Below, piece after piece: positions 31,883 through 40,774 of a stretch of DNA of 64,000 bases. Made by a program: the position numbers and the translations under genes. The notes beneath the pieces are model-generated. The model saw nothing but the letters and a program-made list of their open reading frames with translations. It was not told where the DNA came from and searched no databases. The stretch comes from Congzhengia minquanensis (GTDB taxonomy: Bacteria; Bacillota; Clostridia; UBA1381; UBA9506), in the NCBI RefSeq assembly GCF_014384785.1, contig NZ_JACRSU010000001.1, positions 620,001 to 684,000 of the forward strand, given 5' to 3'. How positions within the stretch are numbered: the first letter of the stretch is position 1; each line of letters begins with the position of its first letter.

Positions 31883-32557
31883 ATGCGCATTTTGGTTGCA
31901 GAGGACGAGCGCGACTTAAACCGGATTATCACCAAGCGTTTAGAAAAGGCGGGCTATAGCGTTGACAGCTGTTTCGACGGTGAGGAGGCTCTGGACTTTT
32001 TAGACGCCGGCGAGTATGACGGCGTAATTTTAGATATTATGATGCCCCGGCGGGACGGGCTTTCGGTGGTGGCGGCCATGCGGGAGAGAAAAGACCATAC
32101 TCCCGTGCTGTTTTTAACCGCCCGCGACACGGTAGAAGACAAAGTTACCGGCTTAGACGCCGGTGCGGAGGACTATCTGGTAAAGCCCTTTGCTTTCGAT
32201 GAGCTTCTGGCCCGCATTCGGGTGATGACCCGCAAGCGCGCAGGTCATAGTACCAATGTGCTTACAGCCGCCGACTTGACGCTTGATGCCGGCCGCCACA
32301 CCGTTACCCGGGGCGGAAAATCCATTGACCTTTCCGCAAAGGAGTTTGCCATTTTAGAATATATGCTGATGAACAAGGGGCTTGTGCTGTCCCGGGAAAA
32401 AATTGAAAACCACATTTGGAATTTTGACTATGCAGGCGGTTCAAATGTGATTGACGTGTATATCCGCTATCTGCGGAAAAAGATTGACGACGGCGAACAA
32501 ACAAAGCTGATTCATACCATTCGCGGCAAGGGGTATGTGCTGAAGGAGGAATTTTAA
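31883..32557 (+). CDS. OmpR-family response regulator
   Basis: 224 residues. Receiver domain with Asp phosphoacceptor in VILDIMMPRRDG, T in FLTARD and Lys in DYLVKPF; winged-helix domain with FAILEYMLMNKGLVLSREKI and VIDVYIRYLRKKID. Overlaps the histidine kinase start by one base. It probably controls the upstream VTC/DUF4956 operon; no operator repeat was seen. Confidence 0.92.
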   Translation: MRILVAEDERDLNRIITKRLEKAGYSVDSCFDGEEALDFLDAGEYDGVILDIMMPRRDGLSVVAAMRERKDHTPVLFLTARDTVEDKVTGLDAGAEDYLVKPFAFDELLARIRVMTRKRAGHSTNVLTAADLTLDAGRHTVTRGGKSIDLSAKEFAILEYMLMNKGLVLSREKIENHIWNFDYAGGSNVIDVYIRYLRKKIDDGEQTKLIHTIRGKGYVLKEEF

Positions 32558-34110
32558 TGCGCGGCATGAAAGGGCGGCTTTCCATAAAGGCCCGGGTAAC
32601 GGCTTGGTTTGCCGTGATTATGTTCTGCATTGCCACAGCGGTGTTTTATGTGATGATTGTGCACCGCACGTCTCAGGTGAAGGCTGACGCGAAACACAGC
32701 TTAGAAGCTTCTGTGGCAGGCTTTGCAGATATGGCGGCACGCACCGGGGGCGATTTTTCCGAGTTCGACGGCCAGCGCCTGTCGCAGGACAGGGCCACGC
32801 TATCACAGGACGAAACTAAGCCGTCGCAAGACGGGACAGTTCCGCCACAGAATGAAGACGCGCCAGCCCAGGAACCCCCGGACAACCCCGGCGGCCCGTC
32901 CCGAGGCAACAGCAGTTCTCCCCAGGGCGGCCCAGACGACGGCAGGTTCACAGGCGGCAAAAAGCCCCGCACCTATGCCGGCGGCGTGCACATGGCAGTG
33001 TTTTCAGAAGACGGCGAAACCCTGCTGGGGCAAATTCCATTTGAGTTTGACGAAATTGACTTTCAAAACGGCGAGTTAAGAGCCGTCACCTCCAACTCTG
33101 AACGGTATTTCATGTTAGACCGCAAGGTTGCAACAGACAGCGGCGATGTGTGGGTGAAAGGCGTTATCAACATTTCCGGCGCTTTAAATGCCGTAAACTC
33201 CACCGTGGCGGCGGACTATGCGTTAATTATCGTGTTAATTCTCATCGCGGCGGCAGGCGGATATTTCATTGTAGGAAAGGCTTTGGCGCCCATTGCCAAA
33301 ATGCGTAGAACCGCCCAGGAGATTGCCGACAGCAGCGACCTTTCCCGCCGCATTCAGCTTGGCGACGGCAAAGATGAGGTTTATCGCCTGGCCGCGGTGT
33401 TCGACGAGATGTTAGGCAAAATTGAACACTCCTTTGAGGCGGAAAAACAGTTTACCCAGGACGCGTCCCACGAGCTTCGCACCCCCGTTGCGGTGATTTT
33501 GTCCGAGTGCGAATTTGCCTTAGACTGCGCCAAAACCGACGGCGAGTTCCGGGACTCTTTAAGCGTTGTAAAGCGTCAGGGTGACAAGATGGCCAAGCTC
33601 ATTTCCGAGCTGCTGACCATTTCTCGCATGGACAAAAGCAATGTTGCACCCAGCCTGGAAGAGACCGACCTTTCAGAGCTTTTAGAAATTGTGTGCGACG
33701 AGCAAAAGGAGCTTTGCCAAACAGGAACAGCCTTTTCTTTAAACATTGAGCCAAACGTTGTGGCAATGGCTGACAGCGGGCTGATTGCCCGGCTGTTTAT
33801 TAACCTCATTTCCAACGCCTGCCAGTATGGAGCGGAAAACGGCACAGTGGCCGTGTCGCTGAAAAAGGACGGCGCAAACGCGGTGTTTTCCGTAACCGAC
33901 GACGGCATGGGCATTGCGGAGGAGGACATTCCAAAAATATGGGAGCGGTTTTATCAGGTGAACAAGTCCCGCACCAACGAAAACGGCAGCATGGGGCTGG
34001 GACTTTCCATGGTGAAGCAAATTGCCCGTCTGCACCGCGGCCGCGTGTGGGTAACAAGCACTTTAGGCCAGGGAAGCACCTTTACGTTTACCATGCCTCT
34101 GGGGTTGTAG
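32557..34110 (+). CDS. Sensor histidine kinase
   Basis: 517 residues. Two transmembrane helices (about 12-35 and 223-245) flank an extracellular region of about 185 residues that is rich in Ser, Pro, Gly and Gln (a disordered SQD-repeat part then a PAS-like part). HAMP about 245-300, HisKA H in DASHELRTPVAVI, and HATPase boxes NLISNACQYGAENG, DDGMGIAEEDIPKIWERFY, GLGLSMVKQI. Partners with the response regulator. Ribosome site AAGGAGG. Confidence 0.92.
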   Translation: MRGMKGRLSIKARVTAWFAVIMFCIATAVFYVMIVHRTSQVKADAKHSLEASVAGFADMAARTGGDFSEFDGQRLSQDRATLSQDETKPSQDGTVPPQNEDAPAQEPPDNPGGPSRGNSSSPQGGPDDGRFTGGKKPRTYAGGVHMAVFSEDGETLLGQIPFEFDEIDFQNGELRAVTSNSERYFMLDRKVATDSGDVWVKGVINISGALNAVNSTVAADYALIIVLILIAAAGGYFIVGKALAPIAKMRRTAQEIADSSDLSRRIQLGDGKDEVYRLAAVFDEMLGKIEHSFEAEKQFTQDASHELRTPVAVILSECEFALDCAKTDGEFRDSLSVVKRQGDKMAKLISELLTISRMDKSNVAPSLEETDLSELLEIVCDEQKELCQTGTAFSLNIEPNVVAMADSGLIARLFINLISNACQYGAENGTVAVSLKKDGANAVFSVTDDGMGIAEEDIPKIWERFYQVNKSRTNENGSMGLGLSMVKQIARLHRGRVWVTSTLGQGSTFTFTMPLGL

Positions 34111-34133
34111 CAGCCTTATTTCTTTAAATCATA

Positions 34134-34163
34134 AACCGGCGTTACCAAAAGGTAGCGCCGGTT
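34134..34163 (+). terminator. Terminator of the VTC/two-component operon
   Basis: 13-bp stem AACCGGCGTTACC with GGTAGCGCCGGTT (one G-U), AAAA loop, TTTTGTTATTT after it. Confidence 0.85.
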
Positions 34164-34184
34164 TTGTTATTTACCGTAATAACC

Positions 34185-34442
34185 CTATTTTTTATTCATA
34201 TATACTTCAGCCATTAACTGTGCCCCGGCGCAAAAGCCCTGATGAAAGGCATTTTCAACCTCCACCCAGTTTGCTGCATTCATATCATTAAAAATGCTTT
34301 CAAACTTTTCTAATTCATCTTTTGTAAAATTATTCTCTTTTTCACAAACATTCTGTAGTAATGACCAATACTTTGAGTCTTTCGGAATAAAATTGGGTGT
34401 GCCTAAAAATAAGTCGCGCAGTTCGTTCAAAACTAATGTCAT
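34185..34442 (-). CDS. Small DUF6809-like protein (paralogue 1)
   Basis: 85 residues. Shares with 62572-62823 the pattern ELRDLFLG..NFI.KDS.YW near the start and VENAFHQGFCAGAQLMAEV at the end. It is all-helical and charged. The family is common as several copies per genome in Clostridia; no function is known to me. There is no clear ribosome site ahead of ATG 34442. Confidence 0.7.
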   Translation of the reverse strand: MTLVLNELRDLFLGTPNFIPKDSKYWSLLQNVCEKENNFTKDELEKFESIFNDMNAANWVEVENAFHQGFCAGAQLMAEVYMNKK

Positions 34443-34554
34443 ATTTTTTATATAATAAAAATTTTTATATTTATAGCAGTTATAATTCTATTTCGGAATT
34501 ATGATATCTCAAAAATAATATATAATGGCTTTATAGTGATAGGAGGTGATAAGA

Positions 34555-34842
34555 ATGGAATCGGTTTTACACAGAATTTATATTGGTAGCTTAGGTCCTG
34601 TAAAATATTACGAGCCTAGGAGCGTAGAATTTTGGAAACAGAACGAACAGGTAAACGCCATTTTGGAAAAATGGGCAGCGAAGCTGGGAAATGAAGACCA
34701 GCTGGACATTTTTGACGAAATGCTTACGGTTTATATTCATATGTCCGATCTGGAACGGGAAGAAATGTTTCAACGCGGCTTTAACCTCGCCGCGAAGCTG
34801 ATGAGTGAGGTTTTCTTTGAAAACACCCACGAAGCTAAATAA
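34555..34842 (+). CDS. Small DUF6809-like protein (paralogue 2)
   Basis: 95 residues from ATG 34555 with AGGAGG upstream (an in-frame GTG at 34546 is too close to it). End pattern FQRGFNLAAKLMSEVFF matches the other two copies. Divergent from copy 1 over an AT-rich 110 bp gap. Function unknown. Confidence 0.75.
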   Translation: MESVLHRIYIGSLGPVKYYEPRSVEFWKQNEQVNAILEKWAAKLGNEDQLDIFDEMLTVYIHMSDLEREEMFQRGFNLAAKLMSEVFFENTHEAK

Positions 34843-34860
34843 ATTGAAACAAAAAAAGGA

Positions 34861-34887
34861 AGGCCGCCTGAGGGCGGCCTTTTTTTC
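34861..34887. terminator. Bidirectional terminator
   Basis: AGGCCGCC-TGAG-GGCGGCCT with A and T runs on either side, between the DUF6809-like gene and the lyase-like gene. Confidence 0.88.
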
Positions 34888-34890
34888 CGT

Positions 34891-36261
34891 TTACATTGCG
34901 CAGGTCACGGTGGGGTTCGAGTTATAGCCCGAGCCGGTGAGCTGTGTCATGTGTTTTAAATATCCGTTTTCATACCGTTTTTTCATATAATCCGAATCCA
35001 CAGCGTCAACATCGCCCCAAATGCGTACCTTTGTTTCGCCGGGATAATAGCAAATGAGCTGTTCACCGGGATAGCCGAAGAGCTTTGTCAGGTTCATTTT
35101 GGTTCCGCCCGGGCGGCACAGCACCTTGCCATCTGTGTCATACAGCACGCCTTCGGCAAAGAATTCATGAAATCCGTCGCCGTTTAAGTCCACCGGCACG
35201 CACTTGTGCAGGGGAATGGGGAAATCGTATTCCACGGGCTCGCCCGTCAGCGCGTCGAACAGATAGGTTTCCGACGGAATGTGCATGGCAATGGGCTCAA
35301 TTTTCACAGCCAGGGCAATTTTGCGGTAGTCGGGCTTTGTGGTCATCACCCAGCCAATGTGCATGTGGTTGGTGTTGTAACCCGTCACTTCGCTCTGCAC
35401 TGCGCGCCAAACCACGTTTCCCTGCGCGTCGTAGGTCACAACACGCCAGCAGCCTACAAAGTCCTTATCTTCACGGCAGGTGTAAATATACATGTTGCCG
35501 TCAGGCGCCCGGAACGGAAGAACCGTGTCGCTGTGACCGCGGAATTCCCCGTCGGTGCACACCACAACGTCGTGACCGTCGTCAATGGAGATGAGGCGTT
35601 CGCCCCAGAACACTTCGTCAACGCCGTCTTCATTAAAGTCGAACACGGAAATGGCGTGGGAAGACCTGGGCCCCGGCTCGTCTGCACCGATTACCCGTTC
35701 CCACCGAAGCGACATGTCGGAGTTGTAGGCCTGCAAAAACATGTCCCCATAGGTTCCCTGGGCGGTGATTAACACCGGCTGGCCGTTGGCATAGCCCGCC
35801 GTCATGTTCTGGCGGTAGGAGTGGGTTAAGGGTTCCATTACCGTGTTTTTCACCGGGAATGGCCACGTGCCCATGGTGGAACCGTCCCGGGGGTCAATTT
35901 TTTCCAGAACGGTGCTCAACACGCTGAAGGGGCGCTTATCGTCTGTGTTGTGCACAAAATAAATCTCGTCCATTCCGTCGTTGTCCAAGTCAAAGGCCAA
36001 AAACGGCGAAAACCACGTGCCGGGAATAACGCCAATGCCAAATTCCCGCCGCCAAATACGCTGGCCCTGTTCGCCGTAGAGCGCCAAGTTCATGCGGCCT
36101 GTGGGAAAGTGCAGCGACTCCTCCCAGGGGTCAATGTTGTCCGACTCGGAATATCCGAACAAAATATATTCCGGCTCGTCCTTCGAAATGTGCAGCTGAA
36201 CAGACTTCACCTGTCCCAGCTTCATTCCCAAATCAAACTCTTTTAATATTTTCACGTTCAT
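34891..36261 (-). CDS. Rhamnogalacturonan-lyase-like (PL11-type) beta-propeller protein
   Basis: 456 residues and no signal peptide, so cytoplasmic. Calcium-type loops DLDNDGMDEIYFV, DFNEDGVDEVFWG and DLNGDGFHEFF are spread through blades, and YIYTCREDKD, HMHIGWVM and PSETYLFDALTGEP follow. This layout resembles the eight-bladed propeller of PL11 rhamnogalacturonan lyases and their FG-GAP relatives, but the protein is shorter than usual (about 600) and the catalytic residues cannot be checked by eye. If right, it acts on pectin fragments already imported. Confidence 0.5.
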   Translation of the reverse strand: MNVKILKEFDLGMKLGQVKSVQLHISKDEPEYILFGYSESDNIDPWEESLHFPTGRMNLALYGEQGQRIWRREFGIGVIPGTWFSPFLAFDLDNDGMDEIYFVHNTDDKRPFSVLSTVLEKIDPRDGSTMGTWPFPVKNTVMEPLTHSYRQNMTAGYANGQPVLITAQGTYGDMFLQAYNSDMSLRWERVIGADEPGPRSSHAISVFDFNEDGVDEVFWGERLISIDDGHDVVVCTDGEFRGHSDTVLPFRAPDGNMYIYTCREDKDFVGCWRVVTYDAQGNVVWRAVQSEVTGYNTNHMHIGWVMTTKPDYRKIALAVKIEPIAMHIPSETYLFDALTGEPVEYDFPIPLHKCVPVDLNGDGFHEFFAEGVLYDTDGKVLCRPGGTKMNLTKLFGYPGEQLICYYPGETKVRIWGDVDAVDSDYMKKRYENGYLKHMTQLTGSGYNSNPTVTCAM

Positions 36262-36375
36262 ATGAAAAAGCCTCCAAATATAATTTTCAAGCTTATTTTA
36301 TCGCAAAGCGAACCAAACCGCAACACATATTTTGCAAAACGCCCCTCTTTTTTATGATGATTGTTGCAAAACAAA

Positions 36376-36407
36376 AAGGCCTTTGCACAAAGCGGTGCAA
36401 AAGCCTT
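36376..36407 (-). terminator. Terminator of the amino acid ABC operon
   Basis: AAGGC-CTTTGCAC with GTGCAAAAGCCTT (one mismatch), T-rich on the minus strand, next to the ATPase stop. Confidence 0.75.
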
Positions 36408-36411
36408 ATCA

Positions 36412-37143
36412 TTATAAAATACAGTTTAAAAACGCCTGGGTGCGCTCGTTTTTCGGATTTTTAAAAATTTCCTCCGGCGTGCCTTCTTCCATAATTACGC
36501 CTTCGTCCATAAAAATCACCCGGTCGGCCACGTCCCGCGCGAAGCCCATTTCATGGGTCACCACTGCCATTGTCATGCCGCCTTTGGCCAGCTCTTTCAT
36601 CACAGCCAGCACCTCGCCTACCATCTCGGGGTCTAAGGCCGAGGTGGGCTCGTCAAACAGCATAATGTCGGGTTTCATGGCCAGTGCGCGGGCAATTGCC
36701 ACACGCTGCTGCTGACCGCCGGAAAGCTGGTGGGGATAAACGTGAGCCTTATCTGCCAGGCCAACCCGGGCCAACAGCTCTTTGGCGTTCTCTTCAGCCG
36801 TTTTTTTGTCCATCTTTTTTAAATCCACCGGGGCCAGCATCACGTTTTTTAACACCGTGAGATGGGAAAACAGGTTAAAGCTCTGAAACACCATGCCAAT
36901 GTTCTGCCGCACGCGGTTAATGTTGGTCTTTTTGTCGCAGATTTCAAATCCGTCCACCACAATACTGCCGGAGGTGGCCGTTTCCAGCTGGTTTAAGCAG
37001 CGCAAAAAGGTAGACTTGCCCGAGCCGGACGGCCCGATAATGCAAACCACCTCACCCTCGGCAATTTGTAAATCAATGCCGCGGAGCACCTCTAACTTCC
37101 CAAAGGATTTATGCAAATTCGTTACGTTAACTTTTATGTTCAT
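36412..37143 (-). CDS. glnQ: Polar amino acid ABC importer ATPase (GlnQ type)
   Basis: 243 residues. Walker [11 protein letters not shown]-loop [17 protein letters not shown], signature [15 protein letters not shown], Walker [21 protein letters not shown] and the [17 protein letters not shown] closing region are those of the polar amino acid family. It overlaps the permease by 17 bp. Confidence 0.94.
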   Translation of the reverse strand: MNIKVNVTNLHKSFGKLEVLRGIDLQIAEGEVVCIIGPSGSGKSTFLRCLNQLETATSGSIVVDGFEICDKKTNINRVRQNIGMVFQSFNLFSHLTVLKNVMLAPVDLKKMDKKTAEENAKELLARVGLADKAHVYPHQLSGGQQQRVAIARALAMKPDIMLFDEPTSALDPEMVGEVLAVMKELAKGGMTMAVVTHEMGFARDVADRVIFMDEGVIMEEGTPEEIFKNPKNERTQAFLNCIL

Positions 37144-37822
37144 AATTCACTTTTTTCTCCAAATATTTTGACACCAGCATTAAAATGGAAATTACCACAA
37201 GGTAATAAACCGCCACCAGAATATATGTAGCGAAAAACTGGTAAGACTTGCCCACATACACCTTTGCCCGGTTCACAATATCTGCCAGGCCAATAACCGA
37301 CAGAATGGAGGTGTCTTTAATGGTGATGATAAACTGGTTCACCAAAGACGGCAGCGTAATTTTAAAGGCCTGGGGCAGCACAATTTTCGTCATGGTGCGC
37401 CAGTGGGAAAGGCCCAGGCTTCTGGCCGCCTCCACCTGTCCGCGGCTCACGGCGTTAATTCCGCTTCTAAAAATTTCGGAAAGGTATGCCCCGGCGTTTA
37501 AAGACAGGGTAATTACCCCTGCCAGAAACGGTGAGATGCGCACCGTATCCGTAATTTGCATGGCTGTCAGCATCAGCTGAATGAGCTGGGGAACGCCGAA
37601 ATATACGATAAACGCCTGCACAATCATTGGCGTTCCGCGGACAATCCAGACATATGCGCCCGAAAGGCCGCGCAGCACGCGGAACTTTGAAATGGCAAAA
37701 AAACAGGTGATCAGCCCGATGATAATACCAATTATAATAGACAGCAGCGAAATTGCCACCGTCATTTTAATGCCTTCTAATAAAAGAGGCGTCGCTTCCT
37801 GAATTGTTCTTAAAAAGTCCAT
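37127..37822 (-). CDS. Polar amino acid ABC permease (HisM/GlnP type)
   Basis: 231 residues with five or so transmembrane helices. The EAA coupling loop is [23 protein letters not shown], quoted only in part here as [14 protein letters not shown]. Also [17 protein letters not shown] and [14 protein letters not shown]. Forms the channel with the ATPase; the pair are the last two genes of the operon. Confidence 0.93.
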   Translation of the reverse strand: MDFLRTIQEATPLLLEGIKMTVAISLLSIIIGIIIGLITCFFAISKFRVLRGLSGAYVWIVRGTPMIVQAFIVYFGVPQLIQLMLTAMQITDTVRISPFLAGVITLSLNAGAYLSEIFRSGINAVSRGQVEAARSLGLSHWRTMTKIVLPQAFKITLPSLVNQFIITIKDTSILSVIGLADIVNRAKVYVGKSYQFFATYILVAVYYLVVISILMLVSKYLEKKVNYEHKS

Positions 37823-37857
37823 AAATCTTCTCTCTGATTTCTAAAATATTGCCGGCC

Positions 37858-37896
37858 GGATAAAAGCGCGCCTTTAAGGAAAACGCGCTTTTATCC
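37858..37896 (-). other. Intercistronic hairpin after the binding-protein gene
   Basis: 13-bp perfect stem GGATAAAAGCGCG / CGCGCTTTTATCC with a 13-nt loop and no T run. It lies between the binding protein and the permease. In such operons this kind of hairpin protects the upstream mRNA and allows more binding protein than transporter. Confidence 0.6.
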
Positions 37897-37913
37897 CCGG
37901 CGCACAGCGTCTG

Positions 37914-38717
37914 TTAAGACTGATAGCCGTATTTTTCTAAAATTTTGTCATATTCGCCGTTTGCCTTAATGTTGGCAAGGCCCTTGTTAAACATTTCAAT
38001 CAGCTCGGGATTTGTTCCCTTTTTCACCGCAAAGCCATAGTCGCCGGGATTGAGCACCTCGCCCACGGTTTTCAGGTCTAAGTTTTCTGAGTCGATGGTA
38101 TATTGAATTACCATGCGGTCTTCAAAGCAGGCGTCGTCCGTGCCGTTCTTTAGGGCTGTGTACATGGTGGGCGAATCTTCATAATACACCAGTTTTAAGT
38201 CATATTCATCCTTTTTGCTCTCGGCATAGGCCGCGCCCTGGGTGCTGGTTTTTACGGCAATCTGCTTGCCCTTTAAGTCTGACAAATCTTTTGCATCGCT
38301 GTCCTTTTTCACGACCAGAATCTGGCCGTCTTCAAAATAGGGTTCGGAAAAATCAAAGGTTTCCCGGCGTGCGTCGGTAATGGTCATGCCGGCAATCATT
38401 GCATCGGCCTGGCCTGCCTGCACCGCGCCCATAGAGGCGTCGAACCCCTCGTTTTTCACTTCATATTGAAAGCCCTGGTCTTTGGCAACCGCCGCCAAAA
38501 TGTCCATGTCAATGCCCACATAGGTGTTTGTGGACTGGTCTAGGAACTCATAAGGCGGGAACGCGTTGTCCGAATAAATTACATAAGTTTTGTTGCTGGC
38601 TGCGCCGCCCGGCGCAGAGGATGCAGAAGTACCTGAATCAGAATTTCCGCAGGCAACAAGGCTTAACGCCATCACAGCCGCCGCGGCCACGCATAAAAAT
38701 TTTTTCAATTTCATCAT
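37914..38717 (-). CDS. Amino acid-binding lipoprotein of the ABC importer
   Basis: 267 residues. Lipobox LSLVAC (mature Cys near 22), then the SBP_bac_3 fold: YVIYSDNAFPPYEFLD, YVGIDMDILAAVAKDQG, DAMIAGMTITDARRE.FDFSEPYF, LKGKQIAVKTSTQGAAYA and GYGFAVKKG-like YGFAVKKGTNPEL. Ligand a polar amino acid such as glutamine or arginine; not resolvable. Ribosome site AGGAGAAG. Confidence 0.92.
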   Translation of the reverse strand: MMKLKKFLCVAAAAVMALSLVACGNSDSGTSASSAPGGAASNKTYVIYSDNAFPPYEFLDQSTNTYVGIDMDILAAVAKDQGFQYEVKNEGFDASMGAVQAGQADAMIAGMTITDARRETFDFSEPYFEDGQILVVKKDSDAKDLSDLKGKQIAVKTSTQGAAYAESKKDEYDLKLVYYEDSPTMYTALKNGTDDACFEDRMVIQYTIDSENLDLKTVGEVLNPGDYGFAVKKGTNPELIEMFNKGLANIKANGEYDKILEKYGYQS

Positions 38718-38860
38718 ACCGCTTCTTCTCCTTTATTTTTAAATTATTTGTATAGGTTTTTATTTTACCACATTTTCACAAAAATTACAAGCCCAATCCG
38801 CAATTTTCTGTGAAAAAAATAAAGCGGCGGCTTAAAAAAACCTGCAAATCCGCGGCAAAC

Positions 38861-38889
38861 TTGACAAATTCAGCATCGGGTGGTATAAT
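38861..38889 (+). promoter_or_regulatory. Consensus promoter
   Basis: TTGACA, 17 bp, TATAAT (38884-38889), 55 bp before the stalk-domain gene. Confidence 0.8.
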
Positions 38890-38944
38890 CATTACAAAAT
38901 TGTTAAATTTAAACTTGAATAGAAAAAAAAGGAGTATGTTTTAT

Positions 38945-39874
38945 ATGAAAAAAATAATTAGTATGCTGGCGTGCTGCGTCATGCTGCTGGCGTGCACGCA
39001 GGCGCTGGCGGCAGAACCCATCACCGTGGTTTTAGACTGCGCGCCGGTAGAATTTACCCAGGAGCCGGTAATTTTAAACGACAGAACGCTGGTTCCCGTC
39101 CGTGCCATTTTCGAAGCTATGGGCGCTTCCGTGGACTGGAACGGCGAAACCCAGACGGTGACCTCCGTGCTGGGCGACACCACCGTGGTGATGGTGGTGA
39201 ACAACAAGGTAATGACGGTGAACGGCGCGTTTAAAACGTTAGACGCCGCGCCCCAGCTGGTAGAGGGCAGCACCATGGTGCCCACCCGGGCCGTGGCTGA
39301 AAGCTTTGGCTGCACCGTGGAGTGGAACGCGCAGGACCGCAGTGTAAACATTTTCTCTCAGGCATTTTTGGCAAAAACAGCTGCAGCAGAGAGCTTCAGT
39401 TCCGTAAAGAAGCTGACCCAAAGCGGAAAAACCGCGGTTTCGGCCTTTAACATTCCCTATTTTGAGGGGTATGACGTGAAGACCGACGCGCCCGACGGCA
39501 CGGATTTTGAAATCAGCACCACCACAGACGCGGGCCACGCCTCGCTCTCAGTGCGTTCTGATCTTTACACCGGCGAGGACGCGCGCTTAACCGACGAGTA
39601 TGTAAAAAGCGTGGCAGACGGCATTGTCACCGTGGTTTCCGGCACTTTGCGCTCCTACGGTGTTGTGCTTTTAGGCGGCATTGAGTTTATGAAAATTGAA
39701 TATACCGCGCCGCGCACCGTGTTTGGCATTACCGACCACGAGCCGGACATTACGGTTTACATGGGCCGGAAAAACGGCGTCGTTTACACCGTGACCTATT
39801 CAATCTACGGCGAAGTTGGCAGAACGGCAATCGGCGACTTTAACTACATGTTAAACGCGCTTTTAATCGCCTGA
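38945..39874 (+). CDS. Secreted stalk-domain protein with C-terminal unknown domain
   Basis: 309 residues from ATG 38945 (AGGAG upstream; the frame is open further 5' without a ribosome site). Signal peptide MKKIISML..LAAE. Two stalk modules (LNDRTLVPVRAIFEAMGASVDW.., GSTMVPTRAVAESFGCTVEW) occupy about 25-135. The remaining 170 residues have a mixed alpha/beta look (VLLGGIEFMKIEYTAP, VYTVTYSIYG) resembling lipoprotein-type 'PsbP/LpqN' folds; that assignment is a guess. Followed after 20 bp by a lipoprotein gene. Confidence 0.78.
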   Translation: MKKIISMLACCVMLLACTQALAAEPITVVLDCAPVEFTQEPVILNDRTLVPVRAIFEAMGASVDWNGETQTVTSVLGDTTVVMVVNNKVMTVNGAFKTLDAAPQLVEGSTMVPTRAVAESFGCTVEWNAQDRSVNIFSQAFLAKTAAAESFSSVKKLTQSGKTAVSAFNIPYFEGYDVKTDAPDGTDFEISTTTDAGHASLSVRSDLYTGEDARLTDEYVKSVADGIVTVVSGTLRSYGVVLLGGIEFMKIEYTAPRTVFGITDHEPDITVYMGRKNGVVYTVTYSIYGEVGRTAIGDFNYMLNALLIA

Positions 39875-39893
39875 TAAAAAAGGAGGGAACCCC

Positions 39894-40448
39894 ATGAAAA
39901 AGAAGCTGTGTTTGTTTTTGGCCTGCTTGGTAAGCGTTTGTCTGCTCTCTGGCTGCGGCGGGCTGGTGTTTTTAAAGGGAGCAGACGGCCCCACTGCTGC
40001 AAAAAGTACTGAAGAACCGAAGAACGGTCGGCGTTTTGCCCGGGACTATTTAAACCAGACCAAGTCGGAAATTGAGGCCGCCCTGGGCGAAAAAGACCAG
40101 GAGACCTATTACGGCGGGGCGACGGTTTTTAAACTGAAAAACGCTGACATGTGGTTTTGGTTTGGCGGCGACGAACAGCAGTTTGAAGACGTTCCTCAGG
40201 ACGCAAAATGCGTTTTCGTCCTTGCTACCCTGCGCGACGCGGCGGATTTTGACGACAGCGTTGTGACAAAAGATGTGCTGTCTGCAAAGCTGGGGTTTAA
40301 CTTTTCTGAACCGGAATTAGACGAGCACGACGGCGTGTATGAATACACCGCCCACAAGGACGGAGTGCAGTGCACCGTTTCCTGCGCGGAAGACGGCACC
40401 GCGCTGGCCCATGATGACTATGTGATTTATAAACTGATAAACGAATAG
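39894..40448 (+). CDS. Small lipoprotein, function unknown
   Basis: 184 residues. Lipobox LLSGC at about 18-22. The part after it includes DYLNQTKSEIEAALGE, similar to small outer-surface 'SmpA/BamE-like' modules that start with this helix, then AMWFWF-like DMWFWFGGDEQQ. Ribosome site AGGAGG; same operon as the stalk-domain protein. Its terminator appears to have been split by the insertion that follows. Confidence 0.7.
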   Translation: MKKKLCLFLACLVSVCLLSGCGGLVFLKGADGPTAAKSTEEPKNGRRFARDYLNQTKSEIEAALGEKDQETYYGGATVFKLKNADMWFWFGGDEQQFEDVPQDAKCVFVLATLRDAADFDDSVVTKDVLSAKLGFNFSEPELDEHDGVYEYTAHKDGVQCTVSCAEDGTALAHDDYVIYKLINE

Positions 40449-40510
40449 AAATAAAAGGCCGCCCTTTTGCTATCGCCTGATAAGGAAGTAAAAAATCTTT
40501 TTATACTAGT

Positions 40511-40716
40511 CTGCCGACCGAGCGAAAGCTTAACGGCTTGCTGACATTAATGGACAGGCGGAAAGTATGTTTTCTCGGCTGGTAAATGAAATGGCCAAAT
40601 GGCAAGGCGTAACGGAACGGTTAAAGTCCATGAATACAATGGCGTGAGCAGGTAAAATGAATGCCGTCCGTAGTACAACGATTTAGATCATCAATGCGGA
40701 CTTCATATTCACATAA
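40511..40716 (+). pseudogene. tnpV remnant, frameshifted
   Basis: Reads GKLNxLLTxxDRR-like (ERKLNGLLTLMDRR), a frameshift, then ESMFSRLVNEMAKWQGVTER, a stop, and AGKMNAVRSTTI, a stop, IINADFIFT. This is the TnpV protein of clostridial transposons (.. KLNAYLADIDRQAEEMFFRLV ..) in ruins. Confidence 0.75.
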
Positions 40717-40774
40717 TAATTGATGCCCGCAGACTAAAACAAGTCTGCGGGCATTACTGTTCGTAGTATTGTTA

